Assembly (NCBI RefSeq): GCF_014982975.1
Contig: NZ_JADCKL010000001.1
Span: 248,001 to 312,000 of the forward strand
Direction: 5' to 3'
Length of the DNA stretch: 64,000 nucleotides
DNA from: Claveliimonas monacensis
GTDB lineage: Bacteria > Bacillota > Clostridia > Lachnospirales > Lachnospiraceae
Shown piece after piece: positions 36,067 through 45,504 of this stretch (positions are counted from its first letter, which is position 1; each line of letters begins with the position of its first letter). The position numbers and the translations under genes were made by a program. The notes below the pieces were generated by a model. The model ran no database searches. It worked only from the letters and a program-made list of their open reading frames with translations, and was not told the origin of the DNA.

Positions 36067-36444
36067 ATGCTGGAACAGCTGTATGAATGGATCAGAAGCA
36101 TTGCTTACTTTATGGTGTTCTCTGCTGTTCTTACGCATGTAATACCGGGACAGGCGTACAGGAAATATATCCGCTTTTTTACCGGCCTTCTGCTGGTCCT
36201 CCTTCTTCTGCATCCTGTCATGGAGATGCTCGGCATGGGAGAGGAATTTCTCTCGGTGTACCGGGGAACTGCTTACGAAGAAGAGCTCCGGCAGATCCGG
36301 GAGGCAGGCGCTTACCTGGAAAATATAGGTGCAGAAAGCAGCAGCCAGGAAGAGGCGGGACTGGGCGAAGAAGAGGAAACCGGGGAGGAAGAAGGAGATG
36401 ATAACAGGATCAGTGTGGAGGAGATCAGGATTGGACAGGAATAA
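36067..36444 (+). CDS. spoIIIAF: Stage III sporulation protein AF
   Basis: A 125-residue protein with two N-terminal transmembrane helices (IAYFMVFSAVLTHVI and FFTGLLLVLLLLHPVMEML) and a C-terminal tail very rich in Glu/Gly. AAAGGAGG lies 5 bases before the ATG. Its 3' end overlaps the proposed spoIIIAG start. Confidence 0.9.
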   Translation: MLEQLYEWIRSIAYFMVFSAVLTHVIPGQAYRKYIRFFTGLLLVLLLLHPVMEMLGMGEEFLSVYRGTAYEEELRQIREAGAYLENIGAESSSQEEAGLGEEEETGEEEGDDNRISVEEIRIGQE

Positions 36445-37051
36445 GTTGAAAGAATGGTGGGGAAAGATGACCAAAGGGAAGGGCGGCAGCACGTGGCTTC
36501 GGAAGGACCGCCTGCTGATCCTTCTTTTGTCTGGCGTGCTGCTGCTTGTGATCACCCTTCCGGTCTCGGATGGAAGCGGGGAGAGTGAGAGATCCGGCGC
36601 AGCGGGGGAGCAGTCCGGCGGCGTGCTGCCCGGGGAGGAGGACTATGCGGAGTATATGGAGCGAAAACTGAAAGATGTGCTCTCGAAGGTCTCCGGCGTG
36701 GGGGAGGTGGAAGTCATGGTGACGCTTCGGTCCACTTCTGAGAAAGTCGTGGAGAAGGATGAGGAGAAAGAGAGTGAGACGGTGACAGAGCAGGACAGCC
36801 AGGGAGGCACCCGCACTACATCCAGGAACAGCTCCAGCGGCACCACTGTTTTCGGGGAGGATGGAAGCGGGACCTCCTCCGGGCAGGAGCCCTATGTGAC
36901 CAAGGAACTGACTCCCACTGTGGAGGGCGTTGTGGTGATCGCCCAGGGCGGAGATGAGCCTGTTACAGTACAGAATATAACAGAGGCGGTGCAGGCATTA
37001 TTTAATGTAGACACGCATAAAATTAAGGTAATGAAGCTCAATGAAAATTAA
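36431..37051 (+). CDS. spoIIIAG: Stage III sporulation protein AG
   Basis: A 206-residue protein with one N-terminal transmembrane helix (LLILLLSGVLLLVITLPV) and an extracytoplasmic domain with the ring-building motif (VSGVGEVEVMVTL) and a Ser/Thr-rich linker. SpoIIIAG forms a large ring in the intermembrane space. I place the start at TTG 36431, with GGAGGAG upstream. The longer frame from 36329 reads over spoIIIAF and has no site. Confidence 0.85.
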   Translation: MDRNKLKEWWGKMTKGKGGSTWLRKDRLLILLLSGVLLLVITLPVSDGSGESERSGAAGEQSGGVLPGEEDYAEYMERKLKDVLSKVSGVGEVEVMVTLRSTSEKVVEKDEEKESETVTEQDSQGGTRTTSRNSSSGTTVFGEDGSGTSSGQEPYVTKELTPTVEGVVVIAQGGDEPVTVQNITEAVQALFNVDTHKIKVMKLNEN

Positions 37052-37063
37052 GGAGGTAGCAGA

Positions 37064-37720
37064 GTGAAAAAAATATTCAGGAAAAACCAGATTATCATTG
37101 CGGCTCTTGCGGTTATGATCGCTGCCGCCGGGTACCTGAACTATTCGGGACGGCTGTTCGGGGAGGAGGATACAGCTGCCCAGACAAGCGGGGATCTGGC
37201 CAGCCAGGAGCTCCTGGACATATCGGAGGAGGATGTGTCGGCCAGCTCAGGTGACATTGAGAGCCAGGATGCGGACGCGGAGGCTGCAGGGACAGAGGAG
37301 GGCGCGGATGATGGAAGTGTGGACGGCACTCCCGGGGAGGCTGTACTTACAAGCGGAGATGCCAGCGCCGTGGTGGCCGAGGCGAAGGTGACAAGGGAAC
37401 AGGTGCGCGCTAAGAATAAAGAGGATCTGCTCTCCATTATCGACAATCAGAATTTAAGCGATGAGCAAAAACAGGACGCTGTCAACCAGATGGTCCAGAT
37501 GACAGACTTAGCAGAGAAGGAGGCCGCAGCTGAGACACTTCTTGCTTCCAAAGGGTTTGACGAGGCTGTCGTCAGCCTTACGGCGGACAGCGCGGATGTG
37601 GTGGTCAACGCCTCGGAGCTTTCGGACGCGAACAGGGCCCAGATTGAGGATATCATCACCCGGAAAACCGGGATTGCCGCCCAGAACATCGTCATCACGC
37701 CCATCAATACTGCGGAGTGA
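37064..37720 (+). CDS. spoIIIAH: Stage III sporulation protein AH
   Basis: A 218-residue protein with an N-terminal transmembrane helix (IIIAALAVMIAAAGYLNY), an acidic Ala/Ser/Gly-rich linker, and a C-terminal YscJ/FliF-like domain (about 118-218). In Bacillus this domain binds SpoIIQ across the intermembrane space. The GTG start has AGGAGG 8 bases upstream. It is last in the operon. Confidence 0.93.
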   Translation: MKKIFRKNQIIIAALAVMIAAAGYLNYSGRLFGEEDTAAQTSGDLASQELLDISEEDVSASSGDIESQDADAEAAGTEEGADDGSVDGTPGEAVLTSGDASAVVAEAKVTREQVRAKNKEDLLSIIDNQNLSDEQKQDAVNQMVQMTDLAEKEAAAETLLASKGFDEAVVSLTADSADVVVNASELSDANRAQIEDIITRKTGIAAQNIVITPINTAE

Positions 37721-37818
37721 TCTTTACAAAGATTTAACGGGAAGCAAAGATGGATTTGAACTGGAGCTGTTAAGATAAGGGCAAACAAAGATACCAGGGT
37801 CAGGAAGGGAATGAGAGG

Positions 37819-38514
37819 ATGACAGGAAGAGAAAAGCAAGCGCTCCGAAAGGCGTTTATAAAAATTTTGTCCGCAGCTGTGGTGGCGGCCGGTCTGGCCG
37901 GCATGTACGGGATGAGATCCAACGGTGCGGAAGCGCCGGCGGAGCAGGTGGTCATTTCCCAGTTCTACGGAGCCGGCGGCAGCGAGGGCGTCTTTTCCAG
38001 CGACTATGTGGAACTTTACAATCCGGGGGACAAGGCAGTCAGCCTGGAAGGATACATACTGGGCTACAGCTCCGGGAGCGAGGAGGGAAAGGCCGGTTCC
38101 ACTGTGGACAGCGACGGCATGCGGACGGAGAAGACCATCGGGCTTGCCGGAACTATCCCGGCAAAGGGATATTATCTTGTGTGCGGCGCAGATAATACAT
38201 GCAGGAAAGAGGCCTATCAGATACAGAGCTTTAACAGAAAATGGCAGGATCTTGTGATCGATGATCAGGCTACGGTCACAATAAAGCTCTATGAGGGAGG
38301 CAGCCTGGCAGATGTACTGTCCACAGAGGGAAGCAGCTGTCAGTATATGGTTTCCTCCAGCACCTCGGTCATCAGCCTGGAAGCTGACAGAGGAAGCGGC
38401 AGAGGTGGAAATGGCCTGAGGACCTTCTACTGGGGGGACGGCGTCTCGCCGGAATATGAAGACCGCTATGAGCCCCGCAGCTCCTACGGTGCTGCGGACG
38501 GGGAGGATCGGTGA
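37819..38514 (+). CDS. Secreted lamin tail domain protein
   Basis: A 231-residue protein with an N-terminal hydrophobic signal/anchor (ILSAAVVAAGLAGMYGM), then a lamin-tail (LTD) domain beginning VVISQFYGAGG and containing DYVELYNPGDKAVSLEGY. LTD domains in bacteria occur in extracellular proteins, often on nucleases or surface proteins; this one has no second domain. It lies 98 bases after spoIIIAH with a terminator just after its stop. Whether it is sporulation-linked is unknown. GAATGAGAGG precedes the ATG. Confidence 0.7.
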   Translation: MTGREKQALRKAFIKILSAAVVAAGLAGMYGMRSNGAEAPAEQVVISQFYGAGGSEGVFSSDYVELYNPGDKAVSLEGYILGYSSGSEEGKAGSTVDSDGMRTEKTIGLAGTIPAKGYYLVCGADNTCRKEAYQIQSFNRKWQDLVIDDQATVTIKLYEGGSLADVLSTEGSSCQYMVSSSTSVISLEADRGSGRGGNGLRTFYWGDGVSPEYEDRYEPRSSYGAADGEDR

Positions 38515-38530
38515 AAAGAGGATGTATAAG

Positions 38531-38569
38531 AAGAGGATCAAAGCGAGGAAAGCCTTGATCCTTTTTTTG
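38531..38569 (+). terminator. Intrinsic terminator
   Basis: A GGATCAA.../...TTGATCC stem with a purine-rich loop followed by seven Ts, just after the lamin-tail gene. Confidence 0.8.
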
Positions 38570-38580
38570 TTCGATAGTAA

Positions 38581-38610
38581 TTGCACACACAGCATGACCT
38601 GTGGTAAACT
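38581..38610 (+). promoter_or_regulatory. Probable promoter of prfC
   Basis: -35 TTGCAC (38581-38586), 18-bp spacer, -10 TAAACT (38605-38610). Confidence 0.5.
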
Positions 38611-38670
38611 GTATATTCGGAGTAAAACGACTATCTGATGTAGATGAAAATATAGAGGAGAGCTTATATC

Positions 38671-40275
38671 ATGCCGGAATTGACAAAACAGATGAAAGAT
38701 GAAATCAAAAGGCGCCGCACCTTTGCCATCATTTCCCACCCGGATGCGGGAAAGACGACCCTGACAGAGAAGTTCCTGCTCTACGGAGGAGCCATCAACC
38801 AGGCGGGAAGCGTGAAGGGAAAGGCCACCGCAAAGCACGCTGTGTCGGACTGGATGGAGATCGAGAAGGAGAGAGGTATCTCTGTCACATCCTCTGTCCT
38901 GCAGTTTGAGTATGACGGTTACTGCATCAACATCCTGGACACACCAGGGCACCAGGACTTCTCGGAGGATACCTACCGTACCCTCATGGCAGCGGACTCT
39001 GCCGTAATGGTGATAGACGCCTCCAAAGGCGTGGAGGCCCAGACGAGAAAGCTGTTTAAAGTCTGCACCATGCGCCACATCCCCATCTTTACCTTTATCA
39101 ATAAGATGGACCGGGAAGCCATGGACACTTTTGAGCTTCTGGATGACATTGAAAATGAACTGGGTATCGCCACCTGTCCCATTAACTGGCCTATTGGATC
39201 AGGGAAGAATTTTAAGGGCGTGTACGACCGGAAAGAGAGAGAGGTGGAGCTCTTCTCCGACACGAAGAAGGGGACGACACAGGGAGAAGTCAAGAAGGTG
39301 AAGATCGATGACCCGGAGATTACCTGGCTCATCGATGAAAACCAGAGACTGCAGCTGGAAGAAGAGATCGAGCTCCAGGACGGGGCGGGCGCTGAGTTTG
39401 ACCAGGAGCTGGTCAGCAGAGGCGAGCTGTCGCCTGTGTTTTTCGGCTCTGCTCTCACCAACTTCGGCGTGGAGACCTTCTTGCAGCACTTCCTTTCCAT
39501 GACATCCTCCCCCCTTCCCAGAAAGTCAGACAAGGGGGAGATCAACCCGATGGAAGAGCAGGATTTCTCCGCTTTCGTGTTCAAGATACAGGCAAATATG
39601 AACAAGGCCCACAGGGACAGGATCGCCTTTATGCGCATCTGTTCCGGCAAATTCGACGCCGGTATGGAAGTCCATCACATCCAGGGCGGGAAAAAGGTGC
39701 GTCTCTCCCAGCCTCAGCAGATGATGGCCAGCGAGAGAAAGATCATCGAGAACGCCTATGCGGGGGACATTATCGGCGTGTTTGACCCGGGCATTTTCTC
39801 CATCGGAGATACTCTGACTGCCTCCCCGGAGAAGTTTGCCTTTGAGGGGATCCCCACCTTTGCGCCGGAGCATTTTGCGAGAGTTCGCCAGGTGGACACT
39901 ATGAAGAGAAAGCAGTTTATCAAGGGGATCAGTCAGATCGCCCAGGAGGGAGCCATCCAGATCTTCCAGGAGTACAACACCGGTATGGAGGAGATCATCG
40001 TGGGCGTGGTGGGCGTCCTGCAGTTTGACGTGCTCAAATACCGACTGGAAAATGAGTACAAGGTGGAGATCCGCCTGGAGACGCTTCCCTATGAGCACAT
40101 CCGGTGGATCGAGAACGAAGAGCTGGATCTGGACCGCCTTGTGGGTACTTCCGACATGAAGAAGATCAAAGACCTCAAAGACCGCCCACTGCTTCTCTTT
40201 ATCAATGAGTGGAGTATCCGCATGACACTGGATCGGAATGAGGGACTCATCCTCTCTGAGTTCGGCCGTTCCTAG
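38671..40275 (+). CDS. prfC: Peptide chain release factor 3
   Basis: A 534-residue translational GTPase that removes RF1/RF2 from the ribosome after termination. G1 SHPDAGKTTL starts at about residue 22, G3 DTPGHQDF at about 89, and G4 is NKMD. The HPDAGKTT form, rather than HVDHGKTT, separates RF3 from EF-G and IF-2. AGGAGAG lies about 9 bases before the ATG. Monocistronic, bounded by its own promoter and the Asp23 promoter downstream. Confidence 0.96.
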   Translation: MPELTKQMKDEIKRRRTFAIISHPDAGKTTLTEKFLLYGGAINQAGSVKGKATAKHAVSDWMEIEKERGISVTSSVLQFEYDGYCINILDTPGHQDFSEDTYRTLMAADSAVMVIDASKGVEAQTRKLFKVCTMRHIPIFTFINKMDREAMDTFELLDDIENELGIATCPINWPIGSGKNFKGVYDRKEREVELFSDTKKGTTQGEVKKVKIDDPEITWLIDENQRLQLEEEIELQDGAGAEFDQELVSRGELSPVFFGSALTNFGVETFLQHFLSMTSSPLPRKSDKGEINPMEEQDFSAFVFKIQANMNKAHRDRIAFMRICSGKFDAGMEVHHIQGGKKVRLSQPQQMMASERKIIENAYAGDIIGVFDPGIFSIGDTLTASPEKFAFEGIPTFAPEHFARVRQVDTMKRKQFIKGISQIAQEGAIQIFQEYNTGMEEIIVGVVGVLQFDVLKYRLENEYKVEIRLETLPYEHIRWIENEELDLDRLVGTSDMKKIKDLKDRPLLLFINEWSIRMTLDRNEGLILSEFGRS

Positions 40276-40318
40276 CGGCGCAGAGCCGAAAAGCCTCACA
40301 GGAAAGAGGCCGAAAGTG

Positions 40319-40347
40319 TTGGCATTTGCATATAATTTTGTTATAAT
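40319..40347 (+). promoter_or_regulatory. Promoter of the asp23-nusB-xse-isp-recN operon
   Basis: -35 TTGGCA (40319-40324), 17-bp spacer, -10 TATAAT (40342-40347). Confidence 0.8.
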
Positions 40348-40399
40348 GTATATTAATAATGTAATGTGAATTTGTAACACAAATATGGAGGTCATTTTT

Positions 40400-40783
40400 A
40401 TGGGAAAAGATGAGAGAAGTACCTATACAATAAAAGAAGATGAAAATCTCGGAGAAGTAAAGATCGCTGACGAGGTGGTTGCCATCATCGCCGGTCTTGC
40501 AGCCATGGAAGTGGACGGTGTGGCGTCCATGTCCGGCAATGCCACCAGAGAGCTGATCAGCAAGCTGGGCATGAAATCCCTGTCAAAAGGCGTCAAGGTG
40601 GACGTGCTGGAGGGGATCGTCACCGTGTCTCTGAAGCTGAATTTAAAATACGGCTACAACGTCATGGACATCTGCCAGAAAGTGCAGGAGAAAGTGAAAG
40701 CAGCCATTGAAAATATGACAGGCCTTACCGTTGCGGACGTCAATATCCGCATCGCAGGCGTGGATGTTCCGGAGGAAGCATAA
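40400..40783 (+). CDS. Asp23/Gls24 family envelope stress protein
   Basis: A 127-residue Asp23-family protein (GEVKIADEVVAIIAGLAAME, and the C-terminal VKAAIENMTGLTVADVNIRI). Family members associate with the membrane face or respond to envelope or alkaline stress; the function of the form found next to nusB in Clostridia is not established. The start at 40400 has GGAGGT 9 bases upstream; the in-frame ATG at 40385 precedes that site. nusB begins at the base after its stop. Confidence 0.9.
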   Translation: MGKDERSTYTIKEDENLGEVKIADEVVAIIAGLAAMEVDGVASMSGNATRELISKLGMKSLSKGVKVDVLEGIVTVSLKLNLKYGYNVMDICQKVQEKVKAAIENMTGLTVADVNIRIAGVDVPEEA

Positions 40784-41182
40784 GTGAAGAGAACAGAGGC
40801 AAGGGAACATATATTTAAGATGGTGTTTGGCCTGGAGTTCAACACCGCAGATGAGATGCCCCAGCAGCTGGAGATGTACTTTGACCAGCTCGAGGAGGCG
40901 AAGGAGAAGGACAGGGAATATATCCAGAAGAAAGCTCAGGCTGTGGCAGAGCACATAGAAGAGATTGACAGACTGATCAATGAGCATACGACAGGCTGGA
41001 AGACCACCAGAATGAACAAGGTGGATCTGACCATCCTGCGGCTGGCTGTCTATGAGATGAAGTGGGACGATGACGTGCCTGTATCCGTGGCCATCAATGA
41101 GGCTGTTGAGCTTGCCAAGCGGTTTGGCGGAGACGAAAGTCCCTCTTTCATAAACGGCGTTCTGGCCAGGATCGCAGACTGA
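40784..41182 (+). CDS. nusB: Transcription antitermination factor NusB
   Basis: A 132-residue all-helical RNA-binding factor of the rRNA antitermination complex. It starts KRTEAREHIFKMVFGLEF and contains the family-typical VPVSVAINEAVELAKRFGGD and FINGVLARI. The GTG start immediately follows the Asp23 gene stop, with GGAGGAAG upstream, so the two are probably coupled. Confidence 0.94.
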   Translation: MKRTEAREHIFKMVFGLEFNTADEMPQQLEMYFDQLEEAKEKDREYIQKKAQAVAEHIEEIDRLINEHTTGWKTTRMNKVDLTILRLAVYEMKWDDDVPVSVAINEAVELAKRFGGDESPSFINGVLARIAD

Positions 41183-41205
41183 GACGAGAGGTGCATTGAC
41201 AGATC

Positions 41206-42441
41206 ATGGCGGGAAATGTTTATACAGTAAAACAGGTAAATGCCTATATCCGGAATATGTTCACCCAGGATTTCATGCTGAACCGCATTTACGTTAAGGG
41301 CGAAGTGTCGAACTGTAAGTACCATACGTCGGGTCATATATATTTTTCACTGAAGGATGAGTCCGGAACGATTGCCTGTGTCATGTTTGCAGGGCAGCGT
41401 GGAGGGCTCTCTTTTCGTATGGCGGAAGGACAGCAGGTGATCGTCTTTGGATCGGTCAGTGTGTACGAGCGGGGCGGCACATACCAGCTCTATGCCCGGC
41501 AGATACGCCTGGACGGAGAGGGCGTTCTGTATGAGAAGTTCCAGGCATTGAAAAAAGAGCTGGAAGAGATGGGCATGTTTGCGCAGGAGTACAAAAAGCC
41601 GATTCCTCCCTTTGCCATGCGGGTGGGAGTGGTGACGGCCTCCACCGGGGCGGCGGTACGGGATATTATGAATATCAGCAGGCGGCGCAACCCCTATGTA
41701 CAGCTGATCCTCTACCCGGCCCAGGTGCAGGGAGAGGGAGCCAGTGAGAGCATTGTAAAGGGTATACACATGCTGGAGCAGGCCGGCGTGGATGTGATGA
41801 TCGTGGGAAGAGGCGGCGGCTCCATCGAAGATCTGTGGGCCTTCAATGAGGAGATAGTGGCCAGAGCTATCTTTGAATGCTCTGTGCCCGTGATCTCGGC
41901 GGTAGGACATGAGACAGATATCACCATTGCCGACTATGTGGCAGATCTGCGGGCACCCACGCCCTCGGCTGCGGCGGAGCTGGCAGTCTGGGATATCCGT
42001 CTTTTTGACCAGCGCCTGCAGGAGACAGCCCTTCAGATGAACCGGCAGATGGACCGGCAGATACAGGTGAGCCGTCTGCGTCTCCAGAAGTACGAGGCCA
42101 GGCTGCGGTATCTGCACCCCGGCAACAAGCTGCGGGAAAAGCGCCAGATCCTGGTGGATCTGGAGGATGCCATGCGGCGTGATATCGAACAGAAGATACA
42201 GAGGGCAAGACACCAGCTTGCCATTTATATTGAAAAAATGCGGGGCCTGTCCCCAGCCGGAAAGCTGAATCAGGGCTACTCCTATGTGGAGAAGGAGTCT
42301 GGAGGCAGCCGGGAGGCGGTAAAGAGCATCCGCCAGGTGGAAAAAGACATGGAGCTGCACATCTATGTGTCGGACGGTGTGATCCGGGCCAGAGTGGAGG
42401 ATGTGCAGGATGAAGGAGGAACGGCATGGAAGAGAGAATAG
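41206..42441 (+). CDS. xseA: Exodeoxyribonuclease VII large subunit
   Basis: A 411-residue subunit of the single-strand-specific exonuclease VII. An N-terminal OB fold (IYVKGEVSNCKYHTSGHIYF) is followed by the catalytic domain with VGVVTASTGAAVRDI, VGRGGGSIEDLWAFN and VGHETDITIADYVAD, then a long coiled coil. It overlaps xseB by 16 bases. AGAGGTG lies about 11 bases before the ATG. Confidence 0.95.
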   Translation: MAGNVYTVKQVNAYIRNMFTQDFMLNRIYVKGEVSNCKYHTSGHIYFSLKDESGTIACVMFAGQRGGLSFRMAEGQQVIVFGSVSVYERGGTYQLYARQIRLDGEGVLYEKFQALKKELEEMGMFAQEYKKPIPPFAMRVGVVTASTGAAVRDIMNISRRRNPYVQLILYPAQVQGEGASESIVKGIHMLEQAGVDVMIVGRGGGSIEDLWAFNEEIVARAIFECSVPVISAVGHETDITIADYVADLRAPTPSAAAELAVWDIRLFDQRLQETALQMNRQMDRQIQVSRLRLQKYEARLRYLHPGNKLREKRQILVDLEDAMRRDIEQKIQRARHQLAIYIEKMRGLSPAGKLNQGYSYVEKESGGSREAVKSIRQVEKDMELHIYVSDGVIRARVEDVQDEGGTAWKRE

Positions 42442-42665
42442 AAGAACAGACGGCTCCCGTGGAGGACGAGAAGACACTGGAGCAGCTTTTCTCGGAGCTG
42501 GAGGCAGTGACGGGAGCGCTGGAGGCAGAGTCTTCCCTGGAAAAGTCCTTTCAGCTCTACCACAGGGGAATGGATATGCTGAAGGCATGCAGTGACAGGA
42601 TAGACCGAGTGGAGAAACAGATACAGGTTCTGGATGAAAAAGGAGAGGCCCATGAGTTGCAGTAA
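42426..42665 (+). CDS. xseB: Exodeoxyribonuclease VII small subunit
   Basis: A 79-residue helical protein (LEQLFSELEAVTGALEAESS, with SFQLYHRGMDMLKAC), the size and pattern of XseB. Several copies wrap the XseA coiled coil. AAGGAGG lies 7 bases before the ATG. It overlaps xseA before and ispA after, so all three are probably translated as a coupled block. Confidence 0.93.
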   Translation: MEERIEEQTAPVEDEKTLEQLFSELEAVTGALEAESSLEKSFQLYHRGMDMLKACSDRIDRVEKQIQVLDEKGEAHELQ

Positions 42666-43557
42666 GATAGATTATGAGAGAGAAAGAGACCGGAAGGTAG
42701 AGGAGATAGAAGACATACTTAAAAATTATCTGCCCCGGAAAGAGGGAATGCAGAAGGTCATCATGGAGGCGATGGAGTACAGCCTTATGGCAGGCGGCAA
42801 GCGGCTTCGCCCCATGCTGATGCAGGAGACTTACCGCCTGTTCGGCGGAGAGAGCGGGATCATTGAGCCATTTATGGCGGCTATAGAGATGATCCACACC
42901 TACTCTCTTGTGCACGATGATCTGCCGGCCATGGATAACGATGAGTACCGCAGGGGACGAAAGACCACCCATGTAGTCTACGGGGAGGATATGGGGATCC
43001 TTGCGGGGGATGCTCTTTTGAACTTTGCCTTTGAGACAGCGTCCCTGGCTTTTGAGCAGTATCCGGACAAGGCGCTGCTGGCAGGCAGAGCCCTCCGTGT
43101 CCTGGCCGGGAAAGCGGGCATCTACGGTATGATCGGCGGCCAGGTGGTGGATGTGAAAGAGACGGGACATGCCGTCTCCCGGGAGGTCCTGGATTTTATC
43201 TATGAACTGAAGACGGGAGCCCTCATCGAGAGCTCCATGATGATCGGAGCCATCCTTGCCGGAGCTTCGGATGAAGATGTGAAGAAGGTGGAGAAGATCG
43301 CCTCAAATATAGGATTTGCCTTCCAGGTCCAGGACGATATCCTGGATGTGACCAGCACAAGCGAGGTGCTTGGCAAACCGGTCCACAGTGATGAGAAGAA
43401 CGAGAAGAGCACCTATGTGACCCTGGTAGGTCTTGCGGAGGCGGGGAGACTGGTGGAGTCCGCTTCCATGGAAGCGGTGGGGCTTCTTGGAGAGCTTCCC
43501 GGAGAAAACGGGTATCTGGCGTGGCTCATCGAAAAGCTGATCCACAGGGAAAAATAA
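42652..43557 (+). CDS. ispA: Polyprenyl (farnesyl/geranyl) diphosphate synthase
   Basis: A 301-residue trans-prenyltransferase that makes C15 (possibly C10) diphosphates from IPP and DMAPP. The first aspartate-rich motif DDLPAMDND is at about residue 88, the second QDDILDV at about 227. GGKRLRP binds IPP. The start at 42652 has AGGAGAG upstream; an in-frame ATG at 42634 lacks one. It is next to dxs, the first enzyme of the MEP pathway that supplies its substrates. Confidence 0.94.
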   Translation: MSCSKIDYERERDRKVEEIEDILKNYLPRKEGMQKVIMEAMEYSLMAGGKRLRPMLMQETYRLFGGESGIIEPFMAAIEMIHTYSLVHDDLPAMDNDEYRRGRKTTHVVYGEDMGILAGDALLNFAFETASLAFEQYPDKALLAGRALRVLAGKAGIYGMIGGQVVDVKETGHAVSREVLDFIYELKTGALIESSMMIGAILAGASDEDVKKVEKIASNIGFAFQVQDDILDVTSTSEVLGKPVHSDEKNEKSTYVTLVGLAEAGRLVESASMEAVGLLGELPGENGYLAWLIEKLIHREK

Positions 43558-43569
43558 GGAGCGACAGGT

Positions 43570-45468
43570 ATGTTGTTAGATCGGATCGAGAGAGAAAATG
43601 ATATTAAAAAACTGAAGCCCCAGGAGCTGGAGGAGCTGGCCGGCGAGATCAGGCAGTTCCTGATAGAGAAGATCAGTATGACAGGGGGACATCTGGCCTC
43701 CAATCTGGGCGTGGTGGAACTGACCATTGCCATGCACCGGGTATTCCAGCTCCCGGAGGACAAGATGATCTGGGATGTGGGGCATCAGTCCTACACCCAC
43801 AAGATCCTGACCGGGCGCAGAGCCGGGTTCGATGATCTGCGCAAGTATGGAGGCATGAGCGGTTTCCCGAAGAGAAAAGAGAGTGCCTGCGACGCATTTG
43901 ACACAGGCCACAGTTCCACTTCCATCTCAGCCGGACTTGGATATGTGCAGGCCAGGGACCTGCTCGGGGAAGACTACAGCGTCATCTCTGTCATTGGAGA
44001 CGGAGCCATGACAGGCGGCATGGCCTATGAGGCGCTGAACAACGCGGCCCAGATCAAGACGAATTTTATCATTGTACTGAATGACAATTATATGTCTATC
44101 TCAGAGAATGTGGGGGGCATGTCCGATTACCTTGCCCGGCTCCGGACAGCCGACATCTATACAGGACTGAAAAAAGGGGTTACCAACACCCTGCACAGGA
44201 TCCCGGTGGCAGGGGACTCCATTATCGAGCAGATCCGGAGAACCAAGAACAGCATCAAGCAGCTTGTGGTGCCGGGCATGCTTTTTGAGGATATGGGGAT
44301 CACTTACTTAGGCCCTATTCCAGGACACGATATTCCCATGCTGTGCCGGGCCCTGCGGGAGGCAAAGAAGGTAGAGGGGCCTGTGCTCCTCCACGTCCTC
44401 ACCCAGAAGGGCAAGGGGTACAAGCCTGCAGAGCAGGAGCCGGCCCGCTTCCACGGCACCGGACCATTTGACATTGAGACAGGGAAACCATTAGGGACTG
44501 CAAAAAAAGATACCTATACGGATATATTTTCGAAAGTAATCTGTGACATAGGGAAAAGAGATCCGAAAGTGGCGGTCATCACCGCTGCCATGGCTGACGG
44601 CACTGGGCTTTCCGAGTTCCGGCGCCGCTTTCCCAGACGGTTTTTTGACGTGGGGATCGCGGAGGGCCATGCGGTCACCTTTGCTGCCGGACTGGCGGCA
44701 GGGGGGATCAAACCCGTATTTGCCGTGTATTCTTCCTTCCTCCAGAGAGGATATGACCAGATCATACATGATGTGGGACTGCAGAATCTGCCGGTTGTCT
44801 TTGCGGTAGATCGGGCGGGTCTTGTGGGAAGCGACGGGGAGACCCATCAGGGGATCTTTGACCTGTCCTACCTGGGCGGTATTCCCAATATGACAGTCAT
44901 GTCCCCCAAGAACCGCTGGGAGCTGGCGGACATGCTCCGCTTTGCCGTTGACTATGACGGTCCGGTGGCCCTCAGGTATCCGCGGGGCACAGCCTATGAC
45001 GGCTGCGAGGAGTTCCGGGCGCCTATTCAGTACGGCAGGAGCGAGGTGATCTACGAGGAGGAGAGCATCGCTATCGTGAGTGTAGGACACATGTTTGAGG
45101 AGGCTCTGAAAACCCGCAGGCTCATCAAGGAGACGGGGTATAACTGCACCCTCGTCAACGCCAGATTCGTCAAGCCTGTAGATGAGCAGATGATCGAGGA
45201 ACTGGCAAAAAACCACAGCCTGATCGTCACCATAGAGGAAAATATCCTCTGCGGAGGCTTCGGGGAGCGGGTGACAGAGTATGTCTCCGAGCATGATCTG
45301 CCTGTACAGGTGCTGAACCTGGCGCTGCCGGACGACTATATTGAGCACGGCAGCGTGGACGTTCTGCGCAGGGAGGTCCTCCTGGACGCCCCCTCCATGA
45401 CAAAGCGCATTGTGACAGAGTATATTCTTGCTTGCACCCGGAAGACAGTCGGCAAGAGAGAAATATAA
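43570..45468 (+). CDS. dxs: 1-deoxy-D-xylulose-5-phosphate synthase
   Basis: A 632-residue thiamine-diphosphate enzyme joining pyruvate and glyceraldehyde-3-phosphate, the first step of the MEP isoprenoid pathway. N-terminal GGHLASNLGVVELT; the ThDP-binding GDGAMTGGMAYEALNNA begins near residue 143; a transketolase-like central domain contains DVGIAEGHAVTFAAGLA. Length is normal for the family. AGGAGCGACAGGT precedes the ATG. Confidence 0.96.
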   Translation: MLLDRIERENDIKKLKPQELEELAGEIRQFLIEKISMTGGHLASNLGVVELTIAMHRVFQLPEDKMIWDVGHQSYTHKILTGRRAGFDDLRKYGGMSGFPKRKESACDAFDTGHSSTSISAGLGYVQARDLLGEDYSVISVIGDGAMTGGMAYEALNNAAQIKTNFIIVLNDNYMSISENVGGMSDYLARLRTADIYTGLKKGVTNTLHRIPVAGDSIIEQIRRTKNSIKQLVVPGMLFEDMGITYLGPIPGHDIPMLCRALREAKKVEGPVLLHVLTQKGKGYKPAEQEPARFHGTGPFDIETGKPLGTAKKDTYTDIFSKVICDIGKRDPKVAVITAAMADGTGLSEFRRRFPRRFFDVGIAEGHAVTFAAGLAAGGIKPVFAVYSSFLQRGYDQIIHDVGLQNLPVVFAVDRAGLVGSDGETHQGIFDLSYLGGIPNMTVMSPKNRWELADMLRFAVDYDGPVALRYPRGTAYDGCEEFRAPIQYGRSEVIYEEESIAIVSVGHMFEEALKTRRLIKETGYNCTLVNARFVKPVDEQMIEELAKNHSLIVTIEENILCGGFGERVTEYVSEHDLPVQVLNLALPDDYIEHGSVDVLRREVLLDAPSMTKRIVTEYILACTRKTVGKREI

Positions 45469-45504
45469 ACAAACAGGATGATAGAAATAGACAGGAGAAC
45501 AGCC

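Noticed and set aside
41347-43170. A 607-codon leftward ORF across xseA, xseB and ispA
   Set aside because: It spans three overlapping real genes on the opposite strand and has no domain.
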